64,000 nucleotides of DNA from positions 43,141 through 107,140 of the forward strand of contig JBGCGF010000017.1 of assembly GCA_045110575.1 (NCBI GenBank). Direction: 5' to 3'. This DNA comes from CALDTK01 sp045110575 (lineage in GTDB: Bacteria > Bacteroidota > Bacteroidia > Chitinophagales > Saprospiraceae). The translations under genes and the position numbers were made by a program. Positions within the stretch are counted from its first letter, which is position 1; each line of letters begins with the position of its first letter. The notes beneath the pieces were generated by a model. That model searched no databases. It was not told the origin of the DNA and saw nothing but the letters and a program-made list of their open reading frames with translations. Shown here piece after piece: positions 55,571 to 62,775 of the stretch.

Positions 55571-56218
55571 TCATTTCTGCCATCGCTGAGCATCGATCCG
55601 TGCACTGCAGTCAACAAAGTCGCGCTCCTCGTTACTCGCAATGAGCACGGTACGATCACCAGCCCAATCGGTAACGAGTTGTTGGTACCAATCGACGCCT
55701 TCCGTGTCTAGGTTGCTGGTCGGCTCGTCGAGATACAGAGCGCTAGAATCGGTGGCCAAGGCCAACAATAGACGCATACGCTGCTTCATGCCCGAGCTAT
55801 AACTGGCTACGGTTTGCTTGCGAATGCGTTTAGACCACCCTACCCTTTCCCAAAGGTCAGCAGGTGTTAGGTTTTGGCGAAAGCCGCGTAACTGTGCATG
55901 AAGGTTGGCAGCTTCTTCACCCGTCAATTCCTCGATCAACTCAACGTAAGGGCCACAGAGGCTGATTTCCTTGTAGAGATTGCTGTCTGAGATGCTATTT
56001 CCGCTTTCCCGCATTCCTACGGGACCTGCGGCGCTGAAATCAAGGTCACCCTCACTCGGGAGTAATTGCCCAGAGAGCAACTTCAGTAAGGTGCTTTTCC
56101 CAGAACCGTTTGGACCTAGAACAGCTGTACGTGAACCACTTTCGAAGGTGTGCGAGAAATCATAAACGATCCAATGCAGTCCGAAGCGCTTGCGAAGCTT
56201 TTGTGCTTCAATCTTCAC
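55571..56218 (-). CDS. Stand-alone ABC transporter ATPase
   Basis: The 215-residue ATPase has Walker A 'LGPNGSGKSTLLK' (around 34-46), a variant signature 'VASYSSGMKQRMRL' (YSSGM in place of LSGGQ, common in CcmA- and ABC-2-type ATPases) and Walker B 'ALYLDEPTSNLD'. Such proteins usually pair with a separate permease, but none is adjacent. The upstream neighbours are lpxA and lpxC-fabZ on the same strand, and the start overlaps the lpxA end by 11 bases, so an envelope-related role is possible. The dispersed word encodes GFRQN here. Confidence 0.85.
   Translation of the reverse strand: MKIEAQKLRKRFGLHWIVYDFSHTFESGSRTAVLGPNGSGKSTLLKLLSGQLLPSEGDLDFSAAGPVGMRESGNSISDSNLYKEISLCGPYVELIEELTGEEAANLHAQLRGFRQNLTPADLWERVGWSKRIRKQTVASYSSGMKQRMRLLLALATDSSALYLDEPTSNLDTEGVDWYQQLVTDWAGDRTVLIASNEERDFVDCSARIDAQRWQK
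55871..55885 (+). repeat. Dispersed word, 14 of 15
   Basis: In the ABC ATPase gene, read as GFRQN. Confidence 0.75.
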
Positions 56219-57005
56219 CGTTCGCGTATTGCCTTGGGCCTCTAATGATACCTCGGTTTGAGGCTGTAACGAAATCGATAATCTCGCGACGCTCCTCTAA
56301 GTCAGGTAAGTCACGTTCGATCAATTCCATTGCTTCTTGGCGACTGAATCCAGGTGCAAACAAGATGCGGTAAGCGCGAGAAATCGATGCAATCTTTTCG
56401 CTTGAGAAATCGCGACGTTCGAGGCCTGTCTTGTTGACACCAACGAAACGTACGGGCTCTCTAGCTGCAGTGATATACGGTGGTACATCTTTGCGAAGAA
56501 GAGAACCTCCTCCGAGCATTGCATGCGCTCCAATCTTTACGAATTGGTGTACGGCTGCAGTTCCTCCGAGTACGGCATGATCTCCAACCTCGACGTGTCC
56601 AGCAAGGTTGACGTTGTTGGCTAAGACTACATGATCTCCGACGATGCAATCGTGTGCGACGTGCACATAGGCCATGAGTAGACAATGGCTACCAATGGTG
56701 GTTGTGCCTGCTGCTGCTGTACCACGGTTGATGGTACAGAACTCACGAATGGTCGTGTGATCACCGATGGTTAGCGTACTTTGTTCGCCTGCAAATTTCA
56801 AGTCTTGCGGCTCGGCACCGATAACGGCGCCAGGGAAGACTTTGCAGTGCTTGCCCATTCGAGTCCCTGCCATGATTACAGCATTAGGACCGATGTTCGT
56901 ACCGTCTCCAATGACGACGTCATCTTCAATGGTTACGTAAGGGCTGATCACGACATTCTCGCCAATGACTGCTCCTGGGTGTACGTTCGCTTTTGGGTAG
57001 GTCAT
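56208..57005 (-). CDS. lpxA: UDP-GlcNAc acyltransferase LpxA
   Basis: The 265-residue left-handed beta-helix enzyme carries many hexapeptide repeats from the start ('PKANVHPGAVIGENVVISPYVTIEDDVVIGDGTNIGPNAVI'). It has the LpxA-specific 'TIREFCTINRGT' and 'YVHVAHDCIVGDHVVLANNVNLAGHVEVGD' with the catalytic His, and a helical C-terminus (LERRDFSSEKIASISRAYRILF). It adds the first acyl chain to UDP-GlcNAc in lipid A synthesis. ATG 57005 is chosen over a TTG 12 bases upstream. It lies 8 bases after lpxC-fabZ, forming a lipid A operon. Confidence 0.95.
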   Translation of the reverse strand: MTYPKANVHPGAVIGENVVISPYVTIEDDVVIGDGTNIGPNAVIMAGTRMGKHCKVFPGAVIGAEPQDLKFAGEQSTLTIGDHTTIREFCTINRGTAAAGTTTIGSHCLLMAYVHVAHDCIVGDHVVLANNVNLAGHVEVGDHAVLGGTAAVHQFVKIGAHAMLGGGSLLRKDVPPYITAAREPVRFVGVNKTGLERRDFSSEKIASISRAYRILFAPGFSRQEAMELIERDLPDLEERREIIDFVTASNRGIIRGPRQYANGED

Positions 57006-57013
57006 TCTAGATA

Positions 57014-58399
57014 TCAACGCTTAACGATTTGGGCTATTAGCTCTCCTTCACTGACAACGGTGTTACCGACGTATGCAGTACCCTGCATGTGAACGATTCC
57101 GCGACGGATTGGTGAGAGTAATTCCATTTTCAGAATCAGTGTGTCTCCAGGTTTAACCATTCCGCGGAACTTGCAATTGTCTATTTTGACAAAATACATG
57201 TCCCACTCTCCAGGATCACCTGTGATACTGAGCGCAAGCATTCCTCCTGTTTGTGCTAGAGCTTCCATTTGAAGAACCCCAGGGAAGACAGGATTGTTTG
57301 GGAAATGCCCTTGAAAGATGCCTTCGTTGAACGTTACGTTTTTGAGGCCTACAACATGTGTATCAGAAAGCTCGATGATCTTATCGACCAAGAGCATTGG
57401 ATAACGGTGAGGTAGGTAGCCCATGATTTGGACCGTATCCATGATCGGCGCAACGGTAGGATCGTACTTAGGTACACCTCTCATTTTGCGTTGCTCCTTC
57501 AGGACCGTTTTGAGTCGCTTGGCAAATGCCGTGTTGACTGCGTGGCCAGGCTTACGTGCTACGATTTTGCCCTTGATTGGACAACCGATAAGTGTCAAAT
57601 CACCAATCACGTCAAGTAGCTTATGACGGGCTGGCTCGTTTTGGAACTTAAGCTTGGTTGTATTGAGGACGCCTGAAGAATCAACAGAAACGCTGTCGCG
57701 ACCGAGTCGCTTGGCCAATGTTGCTAGTTCTTCTTCGCTCACTTCTCGCTCAGCAATCACGATTGCATTGTCGAGTGATCCGCCTTTAATCAGGTCCTGA
57801 TTAAGCAGCTTTTCGATCTCGTGCAAGAATACAAAGGTGCGTGAGTGTGCAATCTCACCGCCGTAGTCGGAGAGATCGTTCATGGTCGCGTATTGCGGCC
57901 CGAGCACCTTTGAGTTGAAGTCAATCATGGTGGTGACTTCGAAGTGATCTGCTGGCATTGCTACCAACTCTGCTCCGGTGAGTTCGTCTCGAAACTCGAT
58001 CGGCTCTTCTACTTCGAAGTATTCGCGCTCGGCATCTTGTTCAACGAGTCCCACTTTTGTGATCGCGTCAAAGAATGGCCCGGCACTTCCATCTAAAATC
58101 GGCACTTCAGGACCCGTTAAGGTAATGAGTGAGTTATCGATTTGATGGCCTGCGAGCGCACTCAATGCGTGCTCAACGGTGGCTACTGTTGCATCACCTT
58201 TTGCGAGTGTAGTACCTCGGTTGGTCGCTACCACGTAGGCAACGTCTGCAGGTACTACAGGCTCACCTTCAAGGTCAACGCGTTGAAATTTGATGCCGTG
58301 GTTGGCTTCGGCAGGGAGGAACGTAATGGTAACTTCCTTTCCTGTATGTAGGCCAATGCCGCTGAGGCTTACTTGACCGGCTAGAGTGTGCTGTCGCAT
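57014..58399 (-). CDS. lpxC-fabZ: Bifunctional LpxC deacetylase / FabZ dehydratase fusion
   Basis: The 461-residue fusion is typical of Bacteroidota. Residues 1-300 form LpxC ('QHTLAGQVSLSGIGLHTGKEVTI', 'VATVEHALSALAGHQIDN' with a zinc His, and 'PARHKLLDVIGDLTLIG' with further zinc ligands His and Asp), the committed lipid A step. Residues 315-461 form FabZ ('MGYLPHRYPMLLVDKIIEL', 'GHFPNNPVFPGVLQMEALAQTGG' with catalytic His and Glu), a beta-hydroxyacyl-ACP dehydratase. Joining the two lets one protein balance lipid A against phospholipid acyl chains. ATG 58399 lies 8 bases after a TACTTTCG element. Confidence 0.95.
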   Translation of the reverse strand: MRQHTLAGQVSLSGIGLHTGKEVTITFLPAEANHGIKFQRVDLEGEPVVPADVAYVVATNRGTTLAKGDATVATVEHALSALAGHQIDNSLITLTGPEVPILDGSAGPFFDAITKVGLVEQDAEREYFEVEEPIEFRDELTGAELVAMPADHFEVTTMIDFNSKVLGPQYATMNDLSDYGGEIAHSRTFVFLHEIEKLLNQDLIKGGSLDNAIVIAEREVSEEELATLAKRLGRDSVSVDSSGVLNTTKLKFQNEPARHKLLDVIGDLTLIGCPIKGKIVARKPGHAVNTAFAKRLKTVLKEQRKMRGVPKYDPTVAPIMDTVQIMGYLPHRYPMLLVDKIIELSDTHVVGLKNVTFNEGIFQGHFPNNPVFPGVLQMEALAQTGGMLALSITGDPGEWDMYFVKIDNCKFRGMVKPGDTLILKMELLSPIRRGIVHMQGTAYVGNTVVSEGELIAQIVKR

Positions 58400-58407
58400 A
58401 GAGCGCA

Positions 58408-58415
58408 CGAAAGTA
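58408..58415 (-). promoter_or_regulatory. -7-like element TACTTTCG of lpxC-fabZ
   Basis: TACTTTCG on the minus strand, followed by TGCGC, ends 8 bases before the lpxC-fabZ ATG. The mRNA leader would be only a few bases long. Confidence 0.4.
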
Positions 58416-58955
58416 CTAAGCCTGTATGGAAGGATTATGGTTTGGGGAAACTCTTTTTGGGTGAGACATGAGATGTGAGATTTGGGATGTGAGATCGCAG
58501 ATTGGGACGCAAAGCATATACTGCATCCTTGTTGGATCGTTTCACTGTTGAATCACTTCGTTGCAGGGGGTTGGACTGCGGAAAGGGACGCTAAAATGCT
58601 GGCTTCCGCACGCTGTGCGGGGCATTTTTGCATTCAGGATCATCGAGAATAGACGAGAGACACGAGAAGAGGTGCAATACGCTCTTTAACCTTCGCGATA
58701 AATCGCAGGGTACATCGGGGTCCCGTGTGTCCCCCACGAGGATCTTCGCAAGAGCTCGACAGTCGCACGCTAACGCGGCTCGCCTGTCGAGACGGGCGTT
58801 GGGGACGTATGATTGTCGCTACAAGGACATCTCTAAAGAGCTCATCAACACGCCCCCCCCTAAGAGCATGCAGGGGAGCAAAAACCTAATGCGCGATTAC
58901 CTTTAAAGGGCGAAGACAGGAGCTAGCCTATTGGGAACGGTGGGCATAACACAGA
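58416..58955. other. Non-coding accessory-looking region
   Basis: A degenerate tandem tract of GAGAT/GTGAGAT units lies at 58461-58505. A GC-richer stretch follows at 58680-58870, with short inverted repeats (GGGGTCCCGTGTGTCCCC; a CTCGACAGTCG...CTGTCGAG pair) and a run of eight C at 58853-58860. A 92-codon open frame here shows no protein-like composition. The sequence differs in texture from its neighbours. Confidence 0.4.
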
Positions 58956-58965
58956 GTTAGGCACC
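58956..58965 (+). repeat. Left direct repeat GTTAGGCACC (integron-like core site)
   Basis: GTTAGGC fits the integron core site GTTRRRY. It is preceded by GGGCATAACACAGA, which looks like the 3' half of an attC site. The near-identical GTTAGACACC lies at 59827-59836, on the other side of one AT-rich gene. Confidence 0.4.
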
Positions 58966-58984
58966 ACTAAAAAAATATAATCAG

Positions 58985-59809
58985 ATGAGTTTGAAGCAAC
59001 CGATATACCAGATACTGGTAATACTTTTAATAGGCTCTTGTGCAGCAACTAAACCTACCGTACAAAGTAAAACAAATAATATCAAGAGCATTTCGGAGGC
59101 TCTATACAACCCTCAGCGACATGGTAATTTATCAAGAGAGGACGCTTTAAAAGACGTCAGCAACTCTACGAAATATGACACCAGTGGTAGCATTATTAAG
59201 TATCAAAAATTTGATAAAGGTTCTATTTATGAAACAACTATTTACAAAAGAAATGAAGACGGTGAATTATTGAGCAGTGAAACGTATGACATTTCCAACA
59301 ATATAAAGAGTAAAACAAAAACCACTTTCAATAAAAATGGCAAAGTAAGGCACTATAAAACCTTTGACAAGAAGGAATCTCTAACTTCGATTCAAGAAAA
59401 CGAATACGATAAAAGTGATAACAATATATCGCTTTCGAGAAAAATCATTAACAGTGGAAAAACATGGATAACCAAAAAGAAATATAATTCTACTAATCAA
59501 TTGATTGAAGAAGTAGACTTCAATCCAGATGGAACAATTAGAGATACAAGGATATTTAAGTATGGCGCATCGGGTAACGAAATTGAATCGGTACTTACAA
59601 GACCAAATGGAGATTACACTAAATTCGTTTCACAATATGATAAAAATGACAACATGACTGAGCAGAATTGGTACAAGGAAGATAACACTCATTATCATAA
59701 GACGTCATTTGAATATTTATATGACGAAAAAAACAATTGGATCACTCGTAAAAGGTATTCCAACGATGAATTAGGTATGGTTTGGGAAAGAAAAATCGAA
59801 TACTATTAA
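58985..59809 (+). CDS. AT-rich lipoprotein with YD/RHS-like repeats
   Basis: The 274-residue protein has a lipoprotein signal (MSLKQPIYQILVILLIGSC|AAT). The body is a chain of about nine beta-hairpin repeats of the form 'Y(d/n)..G.i.....F(d/n)..G' (KYDTSGSIIKYQKFDKGSIYETTIYKRNEDGELL, TTFNKNGKVRHYKTFDKKES, EVDFNPDGTIRDTRIFKYGASGNE), as in YD-repeat or toxin-antitoxin-immunity-like MORN-type beta solenoids. The DNA is much richer in A and T than all neighbours, and codons such as AAT, AAA and ATA dominate. This, with the flanking direct repeats, suggests acquisition from another genome. Function unknown. Confidence 0.8.
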   Translation: MSLKQPIYQILVILLIGSCAATKPTVQSKTNNIKSISEALYNPQRHGNLSREDALKDVSNSTKYDTSGSIIKYQKFDKGSIYETTIYKRNEDGELLSSETYDISNNIKSKTKTTFNKNGKVRHYKTFDKKESLTSIQENEYDKSDNNISLSRKIINSGKTWITKKKYNSTNQLIEEVDFNPDGTIRDTRIFKYGASGNEIESVLTRPNGDYTKFVSQYDKNDNMTEQNWYKEDNTHYHKTSFEYLYDEKNNWITRKRYSNDELGMVWERKIEYY

Positions 59810-59819
59810 ATGCAACGAC

Positions 59820-59836
59820 GCCTAACGTTAGACACC
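59820..59836 (+). repeat. Right boundary: GCCTAAC box fused to GTTAGACACC
   Basis: Eleven bases after the stop codon GCCTAAC (fits RYYYAAC) is joined directly to GTTAGAC (fits GTTRRRY), making a palindrome. GTTAGACACC repeats the left boundary at 9 of 10 bases. A full attC would have ~50 more bases of hairpin between the boxes, so this may be a collapsed site. Confidence 0.4.
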
Positions 59837-59932
59837 CGAAAATCTTCCCTTTGATCAAACTCTCGATATCATTACCCGCTATGCATTTATAGCTACATTG
59901 ACGAACAGCAACGACTAACCCCAGCCCCCCAC

Positions 59933-60778
59933 ATGAAAGAAGGCGACGAAATACTCCAAACACATTGCCTCAACTGCAACGCAGTTGCGCAGGGAGACTA
60001 TTGCTACGACTGTGGCCAGCGTCTCCGTGACAACTCAGATCGCTCGTTAAGTCAGTTGGCAGGGGAGTTTCTAGGGAACATCTTCTTTTTGGACAACCGA
60101 TTTTTTCTAAGCATGTGGTACCTCCTCCGGTATCCAGGCCGGATGACCGCAGAATTTCTAGAAGGGAAACGCAAGAAATTCATCTCGCCCGTCACCCTGT
60201 TCTTGTTTTTCAACTTGATTTACTTCTTTGCAAGTCCGCTAACGGACTTCTCCATTGCGTTTAAAGATCAGGTCTTTCACCAGCCTTACAGTGGTGAATG
60301 GACCTTAGACTGGGCACGCCTCAAGCTGCAAAATTTAGGACTAGACGAAACCGCCTACAGCAGCATCTTTCAAAATACGAGTGACACGATCTCTAAGTCA
60401 GTCATGATTATCAATATCCCTGTGCTTGCGATTTTCGTGTTCTTGATGGCGTTTAAGAAAAGACGCTTTTATTATGATAGCCTCATTTACTCCTTCCATT
60501 TCTTCGCCTTGTTCCTAGCGAGTTGGATTATGATCACGCCAGCAATGACGGTGGCTTCCATTTTAGCAGGCTCAAATAGTCCGATTGCTTCCGAAATCGC
60601 ATATCAGCTGTTTGCTTTTGGCATTCCTACGATATATGCCATTCTGAGCATGAAAAAATTCCTGAACATCAAATGGTATTGGGCTATCCCTACTGGCCTA
60701 TTTGTCATGCTTGGCTGGCTCATGTCGAACTTACTATACCGGCTTATCATCTTCATATTGACGATGTTGGCGACGTAA
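59933..60778 (+). CDS. DUF3667 membrane protein (third paralogue, divergent)
   Basis: The 281-residue protein has a zinc ribbon 'CLNCNAVAQGDYCYDCGQRL' and the DUF3667 core 'SLSQLAGEFLGNIFFLDNRFFLSMWYLLRYPGRMTAEFLEGKRKKFISPVTLFLFFNLIYF'. Four more membrane helices follow (about 165-185, 195-220, 225-245 and 255-278). It is about 100 residues shorter than the pair at 52.9-55.5 kb and clearly not part of the recent duplication. Function unknown. The start is ATG 59933. Confidence 0.85.
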   Translation: MKEGDEILQTHCLNCNAVAQGDYCYDCGQRLRDNSDRSLSQLAGEFLGNIFFLDNRFFLSMWYLLRYPGRMTAEFLEGKRKKFISPVTLFLFFNLIYFFASPLTDFSIAFKDQVFHQPYSGEWTLDWARLKLQNLGLDETAYSSIFQNTSDTISKSVMIINIPVLAIFVFLMAFKKRRFYYDSLIYSFHFFALFLASWIMITPAMTVASILAGSNSPIASEIAYQLFAFGIPTIYAILSMKKFLNIKWYWAIPTGLFVMLGWLMSNLLYRLIIFILTMLAT

Positions 60779-60820
60779 GGCCTGCTATAAGTGCCTATTT
60801 AACCGATAAGCTTGCCCTTC

Positions 60821-60828
60821 TACCTTCG
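60821..60828 (+). promoter_or_regulatory. -7-like element TACCTTCG of the phosphotransferase gene
   Basis: TACCTTCG ends 6 bases before the ATG at 60835, again suggesting a leaderless or nearly leaderless mRNA. Confidence 0.4.
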
Positions 60829-60834
60829 CCTTAA

Positions 60835-61782
60835 ATGAATGCCTACCTCAAATCCTTTATCCTCCAGCACACAGGAGCCACTTCTGCTGTGGAGTTAGAG
60901 ACCATCCAAGAACTGTGGAGTGGCTACGGAAAAATCAAACGGATCGGGCTAGAAGGAGCCGCCGTCGATAGCATTATCGTAAAGCACGTTCAGCTACCGA
61001 AGCAACAAAATCATCCTCGTGGTTGGAATTCAGACGTCAGCCATCAACGTAAGGTTAAGTCCTACGCGATAGAAGCCGCTTGGTACAAGAACTTCAGCCA
61101 AGGGAGCGCAGCACGACTCCCCCACTGCCTAGCTATTCAGCAGGAGTCCGAAGACGTGCTGATACTACTGGAAGATTTGGATGCTGCAGGATTTCCACTG
61201 CGAAAGACTGCTGTCAACTGGGATGAGATATCTGCATGCCTCACTTGGCTGGCTCAGTTTCACGCCAGCTATATGGGACGAATACCCGACGGACTTTGGG
61301 AAGTGGGAACGTATTGGCATTTAGCAACGCGACCACAAGAATTAGCTGCGTTGGATGATTACAAACTGAAAGAAGCAGCTTCTCGCATTGATCAAAAACT
61401 GAATGCATGCGCTTACAAAACGCTCGTACATGGAGATGCTAAGTTGGCTAACTTTTGTTTCGCCAATGACGGCCATGTCGCAGGACTCGATTTTCAATAC
61501 GTCGGTGGTGGATGCGGAATGAAAGATGTCGCCTACTTCATCGGAAGCTGCCTCAATGAGGAAGAGTGCGAGCGCTTGGAAGCAACTATCCTTAATACTT
61601 ATTTCGAGCAATTGCATCTTGCCATGGGATCAAAAAATGAAGCGCTCGAAACGGAATGGCGGTCTTTGTACCGCGTCGCTTGGGCGGACTTTCATCGTTT
61701 CCTCAAAGGCTGGAGTCCAGGTCACTGGAAGATCAACAGCTACAGTGAGCGGATAACGGCAGAGGTTATAAACGCACTATAG
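60835..61782 (+). CDS. Aminoglycoside/choline-kinase-like phosphotransferase
   Basis: The 315-residue protein has a protein-kinase-like fold of the ecdysteroid kinase-like (EcKL/DUF1679) or CHK type. The catalytic loop is 'LVHGDAKLANFCF' (HGD...N, around 199) and the metal-binding loop 'VAGLDFQYVGGGCGMKDVAYFIGS' (Asp around 221). A hinge-like 'DVLILLEDLDAAG' is also clear. Bacterial members phosphorylate small alcohols; the substrate is unknown. It lies 2 bases from the inositol-phosphatase-like gene, so the pair may phosphorylate and dephosphorylate related small molecules (inference only). Confidence 0.85.
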   Translation: MNAYLKSFILQHTGATSAVELETIQELWSGYGKIKRIGLEGAAVDSIIVKHVQLPKQQNHPRGWNSDVSHQRKVKSYAIEAAWYKNFSQGSAARLPHCLAIQQESEDVLILLEDLDAAGFPLRKTAVNWDEISACLTWLAQFHASYMGRIPDGLWEVGTYWHLATRPQELAALDDYKLKEAASRIDQKLNACAYKTLVHGDAKLANFCFANDGHVAGLDFQYVGGGCGMKDVAYFIGSCLNEEECERLEATILNTYFEQLHLAMGSKNEALETEWRSLYRVAWADFHRFLKGWSPGHWKINSYSERITAEVINAL

Positions 61783-61784
61783 CA

Positions 61785-62603
61785 ATGGATCTACTACACC
61801 TAACAGAAATAGCCATCAAAGCTGCACGTGCTGCTGGAGAAGTAATCCAGAAGCATATGCATGAAGACGTTGAAGTTGAAGAAAAACAGGGAGGGTCGAG
61901 CCGCGCGTCGCAGGTTTTGACGAAAGTTGACCTTGCATGCGAAACGGTAATTCTAACTCATCTACTTCCCACTTGCAAAGAGTTTGACCTAGCACTTCTT
62001 TCTGAAGAATCCGAAGACGACGGAAGTCGATTCGAGAAGGATTACTTCTGGTGCATTGATCCGATGGATGGCACGCTTGCTTTCATCAACAAGACATCTG
62101 GCTTTTCTGTCTCCATTGCATTGGTTGCAATAGACGGAACGCCTCACATTGGCGTCGTGTACGATCCCAGTACAGACACGCTATACCATGCTCTGAAAGG
62201 AAAGGGCGCCTTTAAGAATGAACGCCCTTTTGAGCTTCCTACTAAGAATGACCACCTCACCTACGTCACCGATCGAAAGCTGGAGGACACTCCCCGTGCT
62301 GCTGAAATAGAGCTGCTGCTAAAGGAAATGGTAGGGCAGGTTTTGACGGAAGTAGAAGAAATATCAGGAGGCGGAGCAGTGTTGAATGCTATCCGTGTAC
62401 TCGAAAATGGACCAGCCTGCATGCTGAAGTTTCCGAAAGAGGAACTCGGAGGCGGCAGTATATGGGACTTCGCTGCAACTGCATGTATTTACCAAGAACT
62501 AGGACTGCCGGCGACGAATTTTGGGGGAGGAAGATTGGACCTAAATAAAAGGAACGGCCCGTTTATGAATCATGAGGGTGTGTTTTATAGGAACACCGAC
62601 TAG
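61785..62603 (+). CDS. Inositol monophosphatase / CysQ-family phosphatase
   Basis: The 272-residue enzyme has the family metal sites: 'LLSEESEDDG' (Glu around 70), 'FWCIDPMDGTLAFINKTSGFSVSIALV' (DPxDGT around 85-90) and a C-terminal 'GGGSIWDFAATACIYQELG' (WD around 222). It hydrolyses a phosphate from inositol phosphate, fructose bisphosphate or 3'-phosphoadenosine 5'-phosphate; which cannot be decided. Co-directional with the preceding kinase-like gene (2-base gap). VLTKV and VLTEV stretches in the coding sequence carry degenerate versions of the dispersed word. Confidence 0.88.
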   Translation: MDLLHLTEIAIKAARAAGEVIQKHMHEDVEVEEKQGGSSRASQVLTKVDLACETVILTHLLPTCKEFDLALLSEESEDDGSRFEKDYFWCIDPMDGTLAFINKTSGFSVSIALVAIDGTPHIGVVYDPSTDTLYHALKGKGAFKNERPFELPTKNDHLTYVTDRKLEDTPRAAEIELLLKEMVGQVLTEVEEISGGGAVLNAIRVLENGPACMLKFPKEELGGGSIWDFAATACIYQELGLPATNFGGGRLDLNKRNGPFMNHEGVFYRNTD

Positions 62604-62775
62604 CAAGCAGAACCAGAAAGCGTCGTTGTGCACGGCTCAATGCTAGCCCCCTGTTTTGGCGTAAGCTTCTGAAAACCACATAATTGCTACCTTCCTCGCT
62701 ATGATGCTTGGTGTTTTGACGAAAGTCTAAAACCTTCACAAGACAAGCGCCTATCACAAAGAAGACTGACTAGCA
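62604..62775. promoter_or_regulatory. Leader region of the alginate lyase gene with small open frame
   Basis: The region holds one dispersed-word copy (62653-62667) and a degenerate one (62713-62727). A TACCTTCC element at 62688-62695 is followed by ATGATG and a 9-codon frame (62701-62730, MMLGVLTKV). The frame ends 45 bases before the alginate lyase ATG. Confidence 0.4.
62653..62667 (+). repeat. Dispersed word, variant T at position 10
   Basis: Non-coding, upstream of the alginate lyase gene. Confidence 0.75.

Noticed and set aside
26228..58570. Shared words such as GCAACGAAGTG in the non-coding stretches near 26270 and 58556
   Set aside because: Only short (11-base) identity with scattered similarity around it; too weak to call a repeat family.
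58700..58830. CRISPR or tRNA-like structure in the GC-richer block
   Set aside because: No regularly spaced repeats and no cloverleaf could be folded.
58628..58906. 92-codon open frame with an ATG start
   Set aside because: Composition is not protein-like, it has no signal or domain, and it spans an eight-C run and inverted repeats; more likely non-coding.
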